A DNA stretch of 50,116 nt. It comes from Vulcanimicrobiota bacterium (GTDB lineage Bacteria; Vulcanimicrobiota; Xenobia; Xenobiales; JADMJV01). The position numbers and the translations under genes were made by a program. The notes below the pieces were generated by a model that had not been told where the DNA came from, searched no databases, and saw nothing but the letters and a program-made list of their open reading frames with translations. Shown one piece after another: positions 25,101 to 32,655 of this stretch. Position 1 is the first letter of the stretch. Each line of letters starts with the position of its first letter. The stretch is from the NCBI GenBank assembly GCA_017307785.1, contig JAFKGI010000052.1, positions 1 to 50,116 on the forward strand, written 5' to 3'.

Positions 25101-25370
25101 AGCGGTCGTATCGTTGATGGTCATCATCAAACGCTCGGTATCGGTCAGGCGCACGAAGTCGCGAATCTCGCGAGCCAGAATGTGCTTCTCGCTGCGGTCG
25201 GTGTCGAGCCACAAGTAACCGACGATGGGGAACTCGGACAGGCTGCCGTAGCTCTCGTAAAAACGGCGACGAATGCGCATGATGACGTCGCCGCCGGTCC
25301 CGCCCAGGCCGATGATCAGGGTCGGTCGGATGCGGATTTGTTCGTTCTTGCTACCTTGGGTTTCGCTCAA
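22146..25370 (-). CDS. Tubulin-like GTPase domain protein (Tubulin_2 type)
   Basis: A 1074-aa cytoplasmic protein. Near the N-terminus is the nucleotide-binding start LIIGLGGTGGDVIMRIRRRF, and about 165 residues on is the tubulin/FtsZ-type signature SSIAGGTGSGMLMDVSFLV. The remaining ~850 residues are mostly helical, with coiled-coil-like stretches (about residues 430-610). Large bacterial tubulin-like proteins of this kind are known only as orphan families. I prefer TTG 25370, 4 bases after the upstream stop and 8 bases after GGAG. An ATG at 25406 would overlap the upstream gene. It is cotranscribed with an exported membrane protein. Confidence 0.85.
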   Translation of the reverse strand: MSETQGSKNEQIRIRPTLIIGLGGTGGDVIMRIRRRFYESYGSLSEFPIVGYLWLDTDRSEKHILAREIRDFVRLTDTERLMMTINDTTAITQNLKEPGFQHIDKWWYPGLNSLGQMNEGAGQIRAYSRLAFFHHYQAIRAAIVDANKRVRDPLAQEVMMKSPILKDQGLLAQVEFNQPTNVYLVSSIAGGTGSGMLMDVSFLVKDVFQEGNVSVCSFLVLPDHFGSVTNDRMKANSYALLKELNYYQFGVSHFNAEWTRGTTSKVPIPPFDYCYVFDNQNAAGQVTGGQPGSQELVFELLADSIFKDFSHGEFADHKRSARINLRQYMNKTYDYEHPRFKQRFIQRYGSLGMASIMVPHARIITACAHRLAAEIVDRWGGLSAADFNDADLPRLVRQEVMAKVRLQEDEKNHDILYSLLDTQGLGDPDKGKTRGLIDELTQWKQQRLTEVERGVYRQQNLSLRDFLDRAHQDCEKMLWAEQLGANPDQWGYYPRTVRANLEALLKRSQEALQQHAFSLIDQKNESLRFAEAVLKEASSVLQQTADSLTKQSQDLQVKLERRQKEVQRRLTEVARQQNRAGWDGRKGMILSYVAERFLDSLIGDRVNPGLLRCLLQDRIYKEGIEFCKRLIPALSGQVRADGSLTGGVRQQLDQLQRDLGQMKADLMVGYNYFSQKEKLPQALLLYEATDVEKKYYPAYVKANTIGDTSRAVLARLERSVTGLSVDLAAGRSDAWKRALLAECRQVFLGVRSDFHIIKVLFSQVDDASRVHHLKQIFARSAYWVTRAGIHGTFRIPGEQVHTMVGLPGPTPGMDPGQRSELEGYITQLKNLAGRELSTDLRYYPMPDSSELIFYQEAGGFPINYSSRLPDLREAYLKLYTAGEHLHIDCRDKKFPDLMILTTEERQALEEAYQCFVLGSLYNLLEYKGEDYVWMERDGFQMRPHPLGDQFMTLLRLSTHAPTREKLFAKVREQRQQLLSSGDEELLARYAAILELTKRQAWGEDWGRKTDETELPFEQMMSIRVLNAEVEAVLECPLVRRLGPDTFANKVNAYVDGPREQLGSLRQDGRLALKV

Positions 25371-25374
25371 AGTC

Positions 25375-26127
25375 TTAACTCCGTGTAAAGAGATGTCCGG
25401 CGCCATAGACGGTGCTGACGACCAGGGCGTATCCGGCCGGCACCAGTACGTAAATCCAGTAGAGCTTCTGCCAGACGATAAAGGGGAAGAAAATCATGAC
25501 CGCGGTTCCAACCGCCACCAGCGTCCAACTGAAGAGAACCAGCAAATTAGACCAGGTGAGCGCGGAGCCGACTTCCATGTGGCGTTGGCGGAGCATGCGG
25601 GCGAACAAAACCCGCCCCAGCAACCAGTAGCCTAAAATCATGCCGAGCAACGAGTAGAGGACGATGATGGCGATTTCTCGGCCGCTGTGGGGCGCCCGCA
25701 TTCCTTCGGCTTTGACCTCGCCATTGGTGGATTCGGTACCAATCTGCCAAATGGCGGGGGAAAGCGGGTGAAAGGTGTTGTTCTCGATCAGCGTCAGTTC
25801 GTAGTCAACCGGGGCCTTATTGTCTTCGAAGACGACGAACTGAACTTTGGCTACGCCCCCCTGGACGGCAAACTTCACGTATTCCTGAGTCTGACGGGGG
25901 AACTCGATGCCGGCGCAGCTGAGCGTTTCAAACTGAGAAACCTCTTTGTTCGTCTGCTTCTCGTCCTGGGCCAGGCGCACGCCGATGTAGGCGGTATTGT
26001 CCTGAACCTCATAGGGTCGGTCGAACTTGTCGTTCACTCGGACGTCGAGAGGAATGGTGCGAAATTTCGGCGTGTCCGCCAGAGCCGGGAACGCACACAA
26101 TAACAGCAAAAGGAGTCGCATCAACAC
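25375..26127 (-). CDS. Exported-domain membrane protein in the tubulin-like operon
   Basis: A 250-aa protein with a signal peptide (about residues 1-18, ending ALAD), an extracytoplasmic beta-rich domain (about 19-150), and three TM helices (about 152-170, 190-215, 220-240). The start is one of three consecutive codons GTG-TTG-ATG at 26127-26119; no strong ribosome-binding site decides it. It lies 4 bases upstream of the tubulin-like gene, so it may anchor that GTPase to the membrane. I do not recognise a family. Confidence 0.75.
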   Translation of the reverse strand: MLMRLLLLLLCAFPALADTPKFRTIPLDVRVNDKFDRPYEVQDNTAYIGVRLAQDEKQTNKEVSQFETLSCAGIEFPRQTQEYVKFAVQGGVAKVQFVVFEDNKAPVDYELTLIENNTFHPLSPAIWQIGTESTNGEVKAEGMRAPHSGREIAIIVLYSLLGMILGYWLLGRVLFARMLRQRHMEVGSALTWSNLLVLFSWTLVAVGTAVMIFFPFIVWQKLYWIYVLVPAGYALVVSTVYGAGHLFTRS

Positions 26128-26265
26128 GAGTTGGCACGTTCTCCCCCCACCCTCCAGGACCTTTTACAAAGGAGGACGGCGATTACAGGCGGCAGGTATG
26201 CCCATACCTATCGAAGGCGGGCCCGCTCCAGTAACCTGTGGTCAGAACACACGGAGGAATGAACA

Positions 26266-26610
26266 ATGCGCCCAATTTTCAAGCTTTTCACCATTTTGCT
26301 GCTGATCGGCAGCGGCCTGGCCTCGGCGGCCCTCATCAACGTCACCAAGGCCAACTACGTCGTCAAGAAGGTCTACCGCGACCGCAACGCCGTCGGCGTG
26401 GATCTGGTGCAGAACGGTGCCGATGAAGTCCGCACCGAAGTGCGCATCGAAGATGACACCAAGTGCTACTGGGTTGGCAACCAGAAGGACACCCCCTTGA
26501 GCCGCCAGGCTTTCATGAGCAAGATGGCTCCCGGAACTCGCATCCGCGTCTCCGGTGGCCGCGACTGGGATGGTAAGATCAACGCGTCCGAAGTCTGGGC
26601 GCAACGCTAA
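26266..26610 (+). CDS. Small exported protein, OB-like
   Basis: A 114-aa protein with a clear signal peptide (about residues 1-21, ending ASAA) and a mature beta-rich domain (VKKVYRDRNAVGVDLV, CYWVGNQKD, APGTRIRVSGGRDWDGKI). The pattern of short strands and Gly turns resembles a small OB-fold, but I cannot name a family. CGGAGG lies about 8-14 bases before ATG 26266. A terminator follows. Confidence 0.78.
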   Translation: MRPIFKLFTILLLIGSGLASAALINVTKANYVVKKVYRDRNAVGVDLVQNGADEVRTEVRIEDDTKCYWVGNQKDTPLSRQAFMSKMAPGTRIRVSGGRDWDGKINASEVWAQR

Positions 26611-26638
26611 AATTTAGGTAATCTCCTTTATCACGTCT

Positions 26639-26667
26639 GGGCCCCACTTCGGGGCCCTTTTTTTTTT
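26639..26667 (+). terminator. Rho-independent terminator
   Basis: A 7-bp GGGCCCC/GGGGCCC stem with an ACTTC loop and ten T. It is 28 bases after the exported protein's stop and just before the convergent ABC gene end. Confidence 0.93.
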
Positions 26668-26670
26668 GCC

Positions 26671-28434
26671 TCAAAGGGAGACGGCGCCGGTCTGAATATC
26701 CCAGAGCCGGGCGTAAACCCCGTTTCGTCCCACAAGTTGCTCGTGCGTGCCGCTTTCCACGATACGACCCGACTCGAGCACATGGATGCAGTCCGCGTGG
26801 CGCACGGTCGACAGACGATGAGCGATGATCAGAGTGGTGCGATCGGCGCAAACGCGGCGCAGCGAGCGAGCCAGAGCCGCCTCCGTTTCGTTATCCACCG
26901 CGGAAGTCGCTTCATCCAGGATCAGGATGGGCGCATCGCGGTAGACGGCCCGAGCGATGGCCAGGCGCTGGCGCTGCCCGCCCGACAACTGCTGGGCCCG
27001 CTCTCCCAGGCGGGCGTCCAGGCCCCCGGGCAGGCTGAGCACAAACTCCTCCGCCTCGGCCACGCCCGCCGCCTCGATCAGCCGGGCATCGTCACCTTCG
27101 GGAGAACCGTAGGCGATGTTGTGACGGACGGTGTCGTCGCTCAAGAACACGTCCTGAGAAACCAGCGAAAAACAACGACGCAGGCTGCGCCGGGACAGAG
27201 ATTGCACCTCCTGACCGTCGAGGCGAATGCTGCCCTGGTTGGTCTCCAGGAAACGCAGCAACAACTTGACCAGAGTGCTCTTGCCCGAACCAGTGGAACC
27301 GACCACAGCCGTCGTCTTGCCGGCCGGCAAGGTCAGGTCGACGCCGTGCAGCACCGAACCGCGTTCCGGGTAGGCAAAGTGCACGTTCTCGAAGACAATC
27401 TCGCCACGCACTTCGGCAGGCTGCAATTGGGCTCCAGCGTTCAGGTCAACGGCCGGCAGGGCCAGCAAGTCCAGGATGCGAGAGGCAGAAGCCATGGCGC
27501 GTTCGTACAGGTCGCTGGTGGCCGCCAGACCGGTCAAGGGCCAGAGCAAGCGCTGGGTGAGAAACACCAGCACGCTGTAGGAACCGGCCGAGAGCTTGCC
27601 CTCCAGGCACTGTTGTCCGCCCACGATGAGTGTGCACAAAAATCCGGCCAGGATGGCCATGCGCAAGACCGGCGTAAAGGCGGAAGAAAGGGCGATGGCG
27701 CGACGGTTGGACTCCTGATACTGGAGGCTCTCTTTCTCGACCCGATCCGCCTCGAAATCCTCGGTCCCGTAACTCTGGATGTTGATCAGTCCATGCAGAT
27801 TCAGATTCAGTCGCGCATTGACGCGAGCCGCTTGTTCGCGCACTTCGGCGTAGCGAGGCTGCAGCCGACGCTGAAAGAAGAAAGCGCCGACCAGAATCAG
27901 CGGGATCGGCAGGAAAGCCAGGGCCGCTACCAGGGGCGAAAGATAAAAGAAAGTGGCACCGACCAGAATCACCGAGGTCAACACCTGGATCAGCGAGTTG
28001 GCTCCCCCGTCCAAAAAGCGCTCCAACTGATTGACATCGTCATTGAGCAAGGCCAACAGGGAGCCGGTCGAGCGCTTCTCCACTTCACCGCTGGGCAAAC
28101 GCTGCAAATGGCGGTAGGCATCGAGACGCAGCTTGTGCTGCACGCGCTGGGCCAGATTGCGCCAGAGCACCGAGTAGAGATACTCGAAGAACGACTCCAG
28201 AAACCAGATCACGAAAGTCGCCACGCCCAACCAGGCCAATTGCTGATGCAGCGTGGAGACGCCCCAGCGGGCCAGCAGCGAATCCTGGCGATTCACCACC
28301 ACGTCCACCGCCATGCCGATGAGAATCTCGGGCGCGATATCAAAGAGCTTGTTGAGAACCGAGCAGGCGGTGGCACCGGACACCCAACCACGATAATCGC
28401 GGGTATAGGTCAACAATCGGGACAAAACACTCAT
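26671..28434 (-). CDS. ABC exporter, fused membrane and ATPase domains
   Basis: A 587-aa half-transporter of the MsbA/MDR type. Six TM helices occupy about residues 15-310. The ATPase domain has Walker A VVGSTGSGKSTL, the Q-loop VSQDVFL, signature LSGGQRQRLAIA, Walker B PILILDEATS, and the switch His in LIIAHRLS. ATG 28434 overlaps the upstream gene's stop (ATGA) and has GAGGA upstream; the frame continues to 28467. A lipid, peptide or drug exporter is typical, and the substrate cannot be told. It forms an operon with the sulfatase-modifying-factor-like and phosphatase genes. Confidence 0.92.
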   Translation of the reverse strand: MSVLSRLLTYTRDYRGWVSGATACSVLNKLFDIAPEILIGMAVDVVVNRQDSLLARWGVSTLHQQLAWLGVATFVIWFLESFFEYLYSVLWRNLAQRVQHKLRLDAYRHLQRLPSGEVEKRSTGSLLALLNDDVNQLERFLDGGANSLIQVLTSVILVGATFFYLSPLVAALAFLPIPLILVGAFFFQRRLQPRYAEVREQAARVNARLNLNLHGLINIQSYGTEDFEADRVEKESLQYQESNRRAIALSSAFTPVLRMAILAGFLCTLIVGGQQCLEGKLSAGSYSVLVFLTQRLLWPLTGLAATSDLYERAMASASRILDLLALPAVDLNAGAQLQPAEVRGEIVFENVHFAYPERGSVLHGVDLTLPAGKTTAVVGSTGSGKSTLVKLLLRFLETNQGSIRLDGQEVQSLSRRSLRRCFSLVSQDVFLSDDTVRHNIAYGSPEGDDARLIEAAGVAEAEEFVLSLPGGLDARLGERAQQLSGGQRQRLAIARAVYRDAPILILDEATSAVDNETEAALARSLRRVCADRTTLIIAHRLSTVRHADCIHVLESGRIVESGTHEQLVGRNGVYARLWDIQTGAVSL

Positions 28435-29186
28435 CGGGGCTTCCTCAAAACCACGCGAAAGCCGCACTGGGGCAGCCGGGCCACCACCAGCGACCAGCTC
28501 CTTGCGGTCGTCTGCAAAAAATCGGGGGACTGAAACATCCAGTGTCCCCCCCGGTTCACTTTGTATTTCTCGCCGAATTCCGAGCTCTTAGGTGGGCGCG
28601 GACCCGGATAGGCTTGATACCAACTGTCCGTCCATTCGGCGGCATTGCCGGACATGTTCAGGCAACCCACCCAAGAAGCGCCATCGGGGTGACTGTCGAC
28701 TGCATCGGGTCCACCCGGAGAGACGGTCACACTCGAGCAACACTTCAAAGGATCAAACAACTTTCCCCAAGGGAACAGATTCTCCGGCTTGCTTCCCCGG
28801 GCCGCGTATTCCCACTCGGCCTCGCTGGGCAAGCTCAACTCGGCCCAGGCGCAATAGGCGGATGCATCGCGATGAGAGAGACCCAAAGCGGGGCGATCGG
28901 GTCCGTGTTTGAGGGCCAGTTCCTGCCAGAGCGGGGGGGGCGCCGTGCCGGTCGCCTGCAGGAAGGCTTCGTACTGAGCATTGCTGACCTCGCATCGGCC
29001 CATCCAGAAGCCCGCCAGCGTCACTTTGTGAACGGGTCTCTGATCACGAGTGGCATGCTCGTTGCCCATGACGAAAACTCCCGGCGGGACCCAGAGCAAG
29101 GTCGAACCATCGCGTGGCTTAGGAGCCTCGGCACCAGCCAGCGCCGTCAGCGCTGCCACCGCCAGCAGAGATTTCAGCCTGACCAT
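28431..29186 (-). CDS. Exported formylglycine-generating-enzyme-fold protein (pseudo-enzyme)
   Basis: A 251-aa protein with a signal peptide (about residues 1-19) and a sulfatase-modifying-factor (FGE/EgtB) fold: LLWVPPGVFVMG, VTLAGFWMGRCEVSNAQYEAF, LSLPSEAEWEYAARG, MSGNAAEWTDSWY, VNRGGHW and CGFRVVL. The Cys pair needed for copper binding and formylglycine formation is missing at the usual CRxAxR position (LQTTAR instead), so it is probably a binding or structural protein. It overlaps the ABC gene by 4 nt and the phosphatase gene by 13 nt. Confidence 0.88.
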   Translation of the reverse strand: MVRLKSLLAVAALTALAGAEAPKPRDGSTLLWVPPGVFVMGNEHATRDQRPVHKVTLAGFWMGRCEVSNAQYEAFLQATGTAPPPLWQELALKHGPDRPALGLSHRDASAYCAWAELSLPSEAEWEYAARGSKPENLFPWGKLFDPLKCCSSVTVSPGGPDAVDSHPDGASWVGCLNMSGNAAEWTDSWYQAYPGPRPPKSSEFGEKYKVNRGGHWMFQSPDFLQTTARSWSLVVARLPQCGFRVVLRKPR

Positions 29187-30040
29187 TTGCTCAACAGCGA
29201 CATCTTCGGCGCCTCGGTCAAAGGGGAGCGCACCGGGGCAGCCTGAAAAGCTGCCGGGGGCTCTTCATCGGAACGCTTCAGCGAACTGCGCCAGGCTCCG
29301 TAAATCGGATTGGGAAAGACGATCCAGTCGTCGCCCCAGCGGCGGGCGTCCTGCTCGGCGCTGGTTTTGCGCTGAGAAGCTTCCACCTTATAGGAATACC
29401 GTTCCGCCTCATGATCGGAGAGATTGTCTCCCAGCTGCAGCAGAGGGTCGGCTCCAAAACGCGCCAGCAAATGGGCAAACTGCTGCTTTTTCTTGGACTT
29501 CTTTCCCTCGAGCAGCATATTGGTCAAGTAGAGCTGGGTGTCGTTGGGGTCGGGCCCACTGCGTTCGAGCGGGAAGCCCAGGGCGCGCAGGTTGTCGGCG
29601 GTGGCCTGGCGGTCTGCCTCGAAGCGACTGGAGACATAAATCATACTGGCGCCGTGCTCCACCACAAACTTACAGAAGTCAACCGCTCCGGGAGTGGCTC
29701 GGGCGCGCCGGGCCTGACACCACTCGCTCCAGGTCGTGTCGTGGTAGTCACGCCCGGTTTCCATCAACCAGGCATTGAAATCCGAGTTGTCCAGCAGCGT
29801 TTCATCGCAATCACTGACCACGTAGAGAGAATTCTCAGGCTTACCGGCCTGGTGGCGGCGGGCGACTTCGGCGACCAGACGCATCTCGCCTAACTGAAAG
29901 GCCTGGTAATAAAGCGCGGCGACTTCGGCCGACCCCTGGTAGTAGACGACCGCGTCCAGATCGTTGTGATAAAGCACCTCCAGCGCTTTGGTGCTGGACG
30001 CGCCGCCCCCTTCTCCGGGGAAAAGTCGCACGCAAAGCAA
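29174..30040 (-). CDS. HAD-type acid phosphatase (class B / e(P4)-like)
   Basis: A 288-aa phosphatase of the e(P4)/acid phosphatase B group. VVYYQGSAEVAALYYQAF is the family's N-terminal signature; SDCDETLLDNS carries the nucleophile and general acid Asp residues; the SSR of YVSSRFEADR is motif II; and GDNLSDHEAER is the last Asp motif. It would hydrolyse phosphomonoesters. Family members are usually exported lipoproteins, but no signal peptide is visible here. The start is uncertain: TTG 30040 has AGGAG upstream, and the frame is open to 30097. The divergent CoA-transferase begins only 13 bases away. Confidence 0.85.
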   Translation of the reverse strand: MLCVRLFPGEGGGASSTKALEVLYHNDLDAVVYYQGSAEVAALYYQAFQLGEMRLVAEVARRHQAGKPENSLYVVSDCDETLLDNSDFNAWLMETGRDYHDTTWSEWCQARRARATPGAVDFCKFVVEHGASMIYVSSRFEADRQATADNLRALGFPLERSGPDPNDTQLYLTNMLLEGKKSKKKQQFAHLLARFGADPLLQLGDNLSDHEAERYSYKVEASQRKTSAEQDARRWGDDWIVFPNPIYGAWRSSLKRSDEEPPAAFQAAPVRSPLTEAPKMSLLSKWSG

Positions 30041-30053
30041 AGCACTTGCTCCT

Positions 30054-31157
30054 ATGGGACCCCTACACGGACTGAAGGTTTTAGAACTGGCTTCCATTCT
30101 GGCCGGACCTGCGGTCGGCTACTTTCTGGCCGAACTGGGCGCCGACGTCATCAAGGTCGAGAACCCTGACGGCGGAGACGCCACTCGCGGCTGGAAGCTG
30201 GCCGGAGAGAAGGCCGAAGACGGCCGCTGCGCCTACTTCTGCTCGGTCAACTGGGGCAAGCGGTCGCTGACGCTCGACCTGAAGCGCCCCGAGGACCTGG
30301 CCCGATTGCACGCCCTGCTGGAGACCACCGACATCCTGCTGGCCAACTTTCGACCGGGTCAGGCGGAAAAGCTCGGACTGCCCTGGCCCGACCCGCAGCG
30401 CAAATATCCGCGCCTGATTACCGGCTGGATTACCGGTTACGGCCCCGACAACCCCCGGCCGGGCTTCGACGTGCTCATCCAGGCCGAGAGCGGCTTTCTG
30501 GCCGGCAACGGACCGGTCGGCGGTCCACCCTGCCGCATGCCGGTGGCTCTCATCGACCTGCTGACCGCCCATCAGCTGAAGGAAGGCCTGCTGTTGGCCT
30601 TGCTCATGCGCGAACGCACGGGGCAGGGCCAAATGGTGGAAGTCTCCCTGTGGCAAACGGCACTGGCCTCGCTGGCCAATCAGGCGACCAACTACCTGAT
30701 GACCGGCTTCGAGCAGCAGCCTGCCGGAACCGAGCACCCCAACCTGTTTCCTTACGGCACCTTACTGGGATGCCAGGACGGCCAGGTCTTTCTGGCCGTG
30801 GGCACGGACAGTCAGTTTCAGAGCCTGTGCCAGGCCCTGGGCACTCCCCGATTGGCCGAAGACTATGGACTCAACGCCCAAAGGGTGCTCCAGCGGGAAC
30901 GCCTTCGCCCCCTGCTGGAGGCGGCCTCGGCCGGCCGCGACTCGGGAGAACTGCTGGCCCAACTGGAGCAGCTGGGAGTTCCCGCCGGCCGCGTCCAGTC
31001 GGTGGGCCGGGCCCTGCAGGGAGCCGAGACACTCGCCTTCGAGCAGCTGGCCGGCCTCCGTTCCGTGGCCTTTACGGGCTTTCCCAAGCTGTCGCTGAGA
31101 CCGCCCCCTCGACTGGGCGAGCACACTCAGGAGATCCTGGCCGGCCTGAATTACTGA
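30054..31157 (+). CDS. CaiB/BaiF family III CoA-transferase
   Basis: A 367-aa family III CoA-transferase that moves CoA between carboxylic acids. The N-terminal LHGLKVLELASILAGP, ADVIKVENP, NWGKRSLTLDLK and the catalytic Asp in GFDVLIQAESG are typical, as is TGQGQMVEVSLWQ later. The C-terminal region is shorter than in some relatives. It converges on, and overlaps by 7 bases, the acyl-CoA dehydrogenase gene, which fits a joint role in acyl-CoA metabolism. ATG 30054 is chosen from the conserved N-terminus; no ribosome-binding site is evident. Confidence 0.9.
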   Translation: MGPLHGLKVLELASILAGPAVGYFLAELGADVIKVENPDGGDATRGWKLAGEKAEDGRCAYFCSVNWGKRSLTLDLKRPEDLARLHALLETTDILLANFRPGQAEKLGLPWPDPQRKYPRLITGWITGYGPDNPRPGFDVLIQAESGFLAGNGPVGGPPCRMPVALIDLLTAHQLKEGLLLALLMRERTGQGQMVEVSLWQTALASLANQATNYLMTGFEQQPAGTEHPNLFPYGTLLGCQDGQVFLAVGTDSQFQSLCQALGTPRLAEDYGLNAQRVLQRERLRPLLEAASAGRDSGELLAQLEQLGVPAGRVQSVGRALQGAETLAFEQLAGLRSVAFTGFPKLSLRPPPRLGEHTQEILAGLNY

Positions 31158-32338
31158 ACGCCGGCGGGCACCCGCAGCTTTTCGTCCTCGAATGCCTGCA
31201 GTCCGGTCAGATGGCGGCCCAAAATGAGCTGTTGGATCTGACTGGTTCCTTCGTAAAGACTGGCCACACGGGCGTCGCGCCAGAGACGCTCGGGAGCATA
31301 CTCATTGGAATAGCCGTAACCGCCGTGGATCTGAATGGCCATGTCGGCCGCCCGTTTGGCCACCTCACTGGCGTAGTATTTGCACATGGAGACCGGAATG
31401 GTGCTGCGCTCTCCGGTGTTCTTGACCGCTCCGGCTTGATACACCAGCAGACGGGCGGCCTGCGTCTCGACGAACATATTGGCCAGCATCTCCTGCACCA
31501 GCTGGGTGCCGGCAATCGGCTTACCAAAGGCCTTGCGTTCCTTGCCGTAGGCCACGCTGCAGTCCAGCGCGTGCTGAGCGATACCCACACAGCCGCTGGC
31601 CACGCCGTAGCGGCCGTTGTCCAGAGCCCCCATGGCGATCTTGAAGCCGTCCCCAATAGCGCCCATGCGGGCGGAGTCGGGCACGCGCACGTTCTCCATA
31701 AAGAGCTCGCCCGTGTCGGAAGCACGCAGACCCAGTTTGCCTTTCATCTTCTGAGAATGGAAACCGGGGGTCTTGGTCTCGACCAGGAAAGCGGCCAGAC
31801 CTTTGTGCTTCTTGTCAGGATCGGTCTGAGCGAAGATGATGGCCAGGTCGGCCCAGGTTCCGTTGGAGATCCAGACCTTCTGGCCATTGAGGATCCAGTC
31901 GCCCCCCTGCTTGATGGCGCGCGTGGCCAGGTTGCCCGCGTCCGAACCGGCGCCGGGCTCGGTCAGGCCGAAACAACCCACCCATTCGCCCGAGCAGAGC
32001 CGGGGCAGATACTGCATACGCTGTTCTTCGCTGGCGTATTGCAAGATCGTCAACTCCACCAGCGACATCTGCACCGAAAGGGTGGTGCGCACCGAGGAGT
32101 CGGCGTAGCCGATTTCTTCAAAGACCAGCGCTTCGCTGATGTAGTCCAGGCCGGTGCCGCCGTATTTCTCCGGGATCGGCACACCCAGGAAGCCAAGTCG
32201 GGCCAGTTCCTGAAGCAGCTCGCGGGGGTAAGCCTCCTCGATGTCCCACTGGCGGGCCTTGGGCAGGATCTCCTGGCGCGAAAACGTGCGGCAGGCATCC
32301 TGAATCATCCGTTGTTCCTGGGTCAGTTCGAAATCCAT
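31151..32338 (-). CDS. Acyl-CoA dehydrogenase
   Basis: A 395-aa FAD-dependent acyl-CoA dehydrogenase that forms the 2,3-enoyl-CoA. The substrate/FAD loop CFGLTEPGAGSDAGN, VWISNGTWADL, and C-terminal IHGGYGYSNEYAPERLWRD are typical. The catalytic Glu is in LYEGTSQIQQ. AAGGAG precedes the ATG. With the hydratase, hydroxyacyl-CoA dehydrogenase and thiolase at 10.8-13.7 kb, it completes the enzyme set of a beta-oxidation spiral. Confidence 0.94.
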   Translation of the reverse strand: MDFELTQEQRMIQDACRTFSRQEILPKARQWDIEEAYPRELLQELARLGFLGVPIPEKYGGTGLDYISEALVFEEIGYADSSVRTTLSVQMSLVELTILQYASEEQRMQYLPRLCSGEWVGCFGLTEPGAGSDAGNLATRAIKQGGDWILNGQKVWISNGTWADLAIIFAQTDPDKKHKGLAAFLVETKTPGFHSQKMKGKLGLRASDTGELFMENVRVPDSARMGAIGDGFKIAMGALDNGRYGVASGCVGIAQHALDCSVAYGKERKAFGKPIAGTQLVQEMLANMFVETQAARLLVYQAGAVKNTGERSTIPVSMCKYYASEVAKRAADMAIQIHGGYGYSNEYAPERLWRDARVASLYEGTSQIQQLILGRHLTGLQAFEDEKLRVPAGVQ

Positions 32339-32469
32339 CGGGGAAGCTCCTTAAAAGATAAACAACTTGGTAAGCCTTCTGCCCTTTCACGCTCGCCACG
32401 AAAACCGAACACATGTTCTATTTTTAAGATTTTTTTCAGACGGACCGTTCATCTTCCGGCAACATCTGG

Positions 32470-32616
32470 ACCCCGCTCCATAGGTTATCTTACGGGAGCG
32501 GAAGGCAACGCCGACCGCACGAAGTTTCTGACCTCTGGGTCATTTGCGGGACCGAGCTTCGGCTCGGATTGGATGTGTGTAGCCCTCGGGATGTATCCCG
32601 AGGGCTTTCTTTTTTA
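32470..32616 (+). ncRNA. Candidate structured RNA or leader ending in a terminator
   Basis: The 317-bp gap between the divergent acyl-CoA dehydrogenase and kinase genes holds no gene but a row of hairpins on the plus strand. There is a 7-bp stem (32473-32479/32495-32501), a CCGC/GCGG stem (32515-32518/32546-32549) enclosing TGACC/GGTCA (32529-32542), a 6-bp stem capped by TTCG (32552-32567), and the terminator at 32581-32616. No plus-strand gene ends upstream, so a transcript must start in this gap. It is either a small RNA or a riboswitch/attenuator of the kinase gene. No known family matched by eye. Confidence 0.5.
32581..32616 (+). terminator. Rho-independent terminator in the kinase leader
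   Basis: An 11-bp stem (AGCCCTCGGGA/TCCCGAGGGCT) with a TGTA loop and the T-rich tail TTCTTTTTT. It ends 40 bases before the kinase start codon. Confidence 0.93.
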
Positions 32617-32655
32617 TCCGAGGAACGTTCGTTTGCCCGCAGAACCCGCCAACAG

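Noticed and set aside
26737..28533. Nearly 600-codon plus-strand frame opposite the ABC exporter
   Set aside because: The minus strand carries Walker A, signature and Walker B motifs in order; the plus frame is compositionally a shadow.
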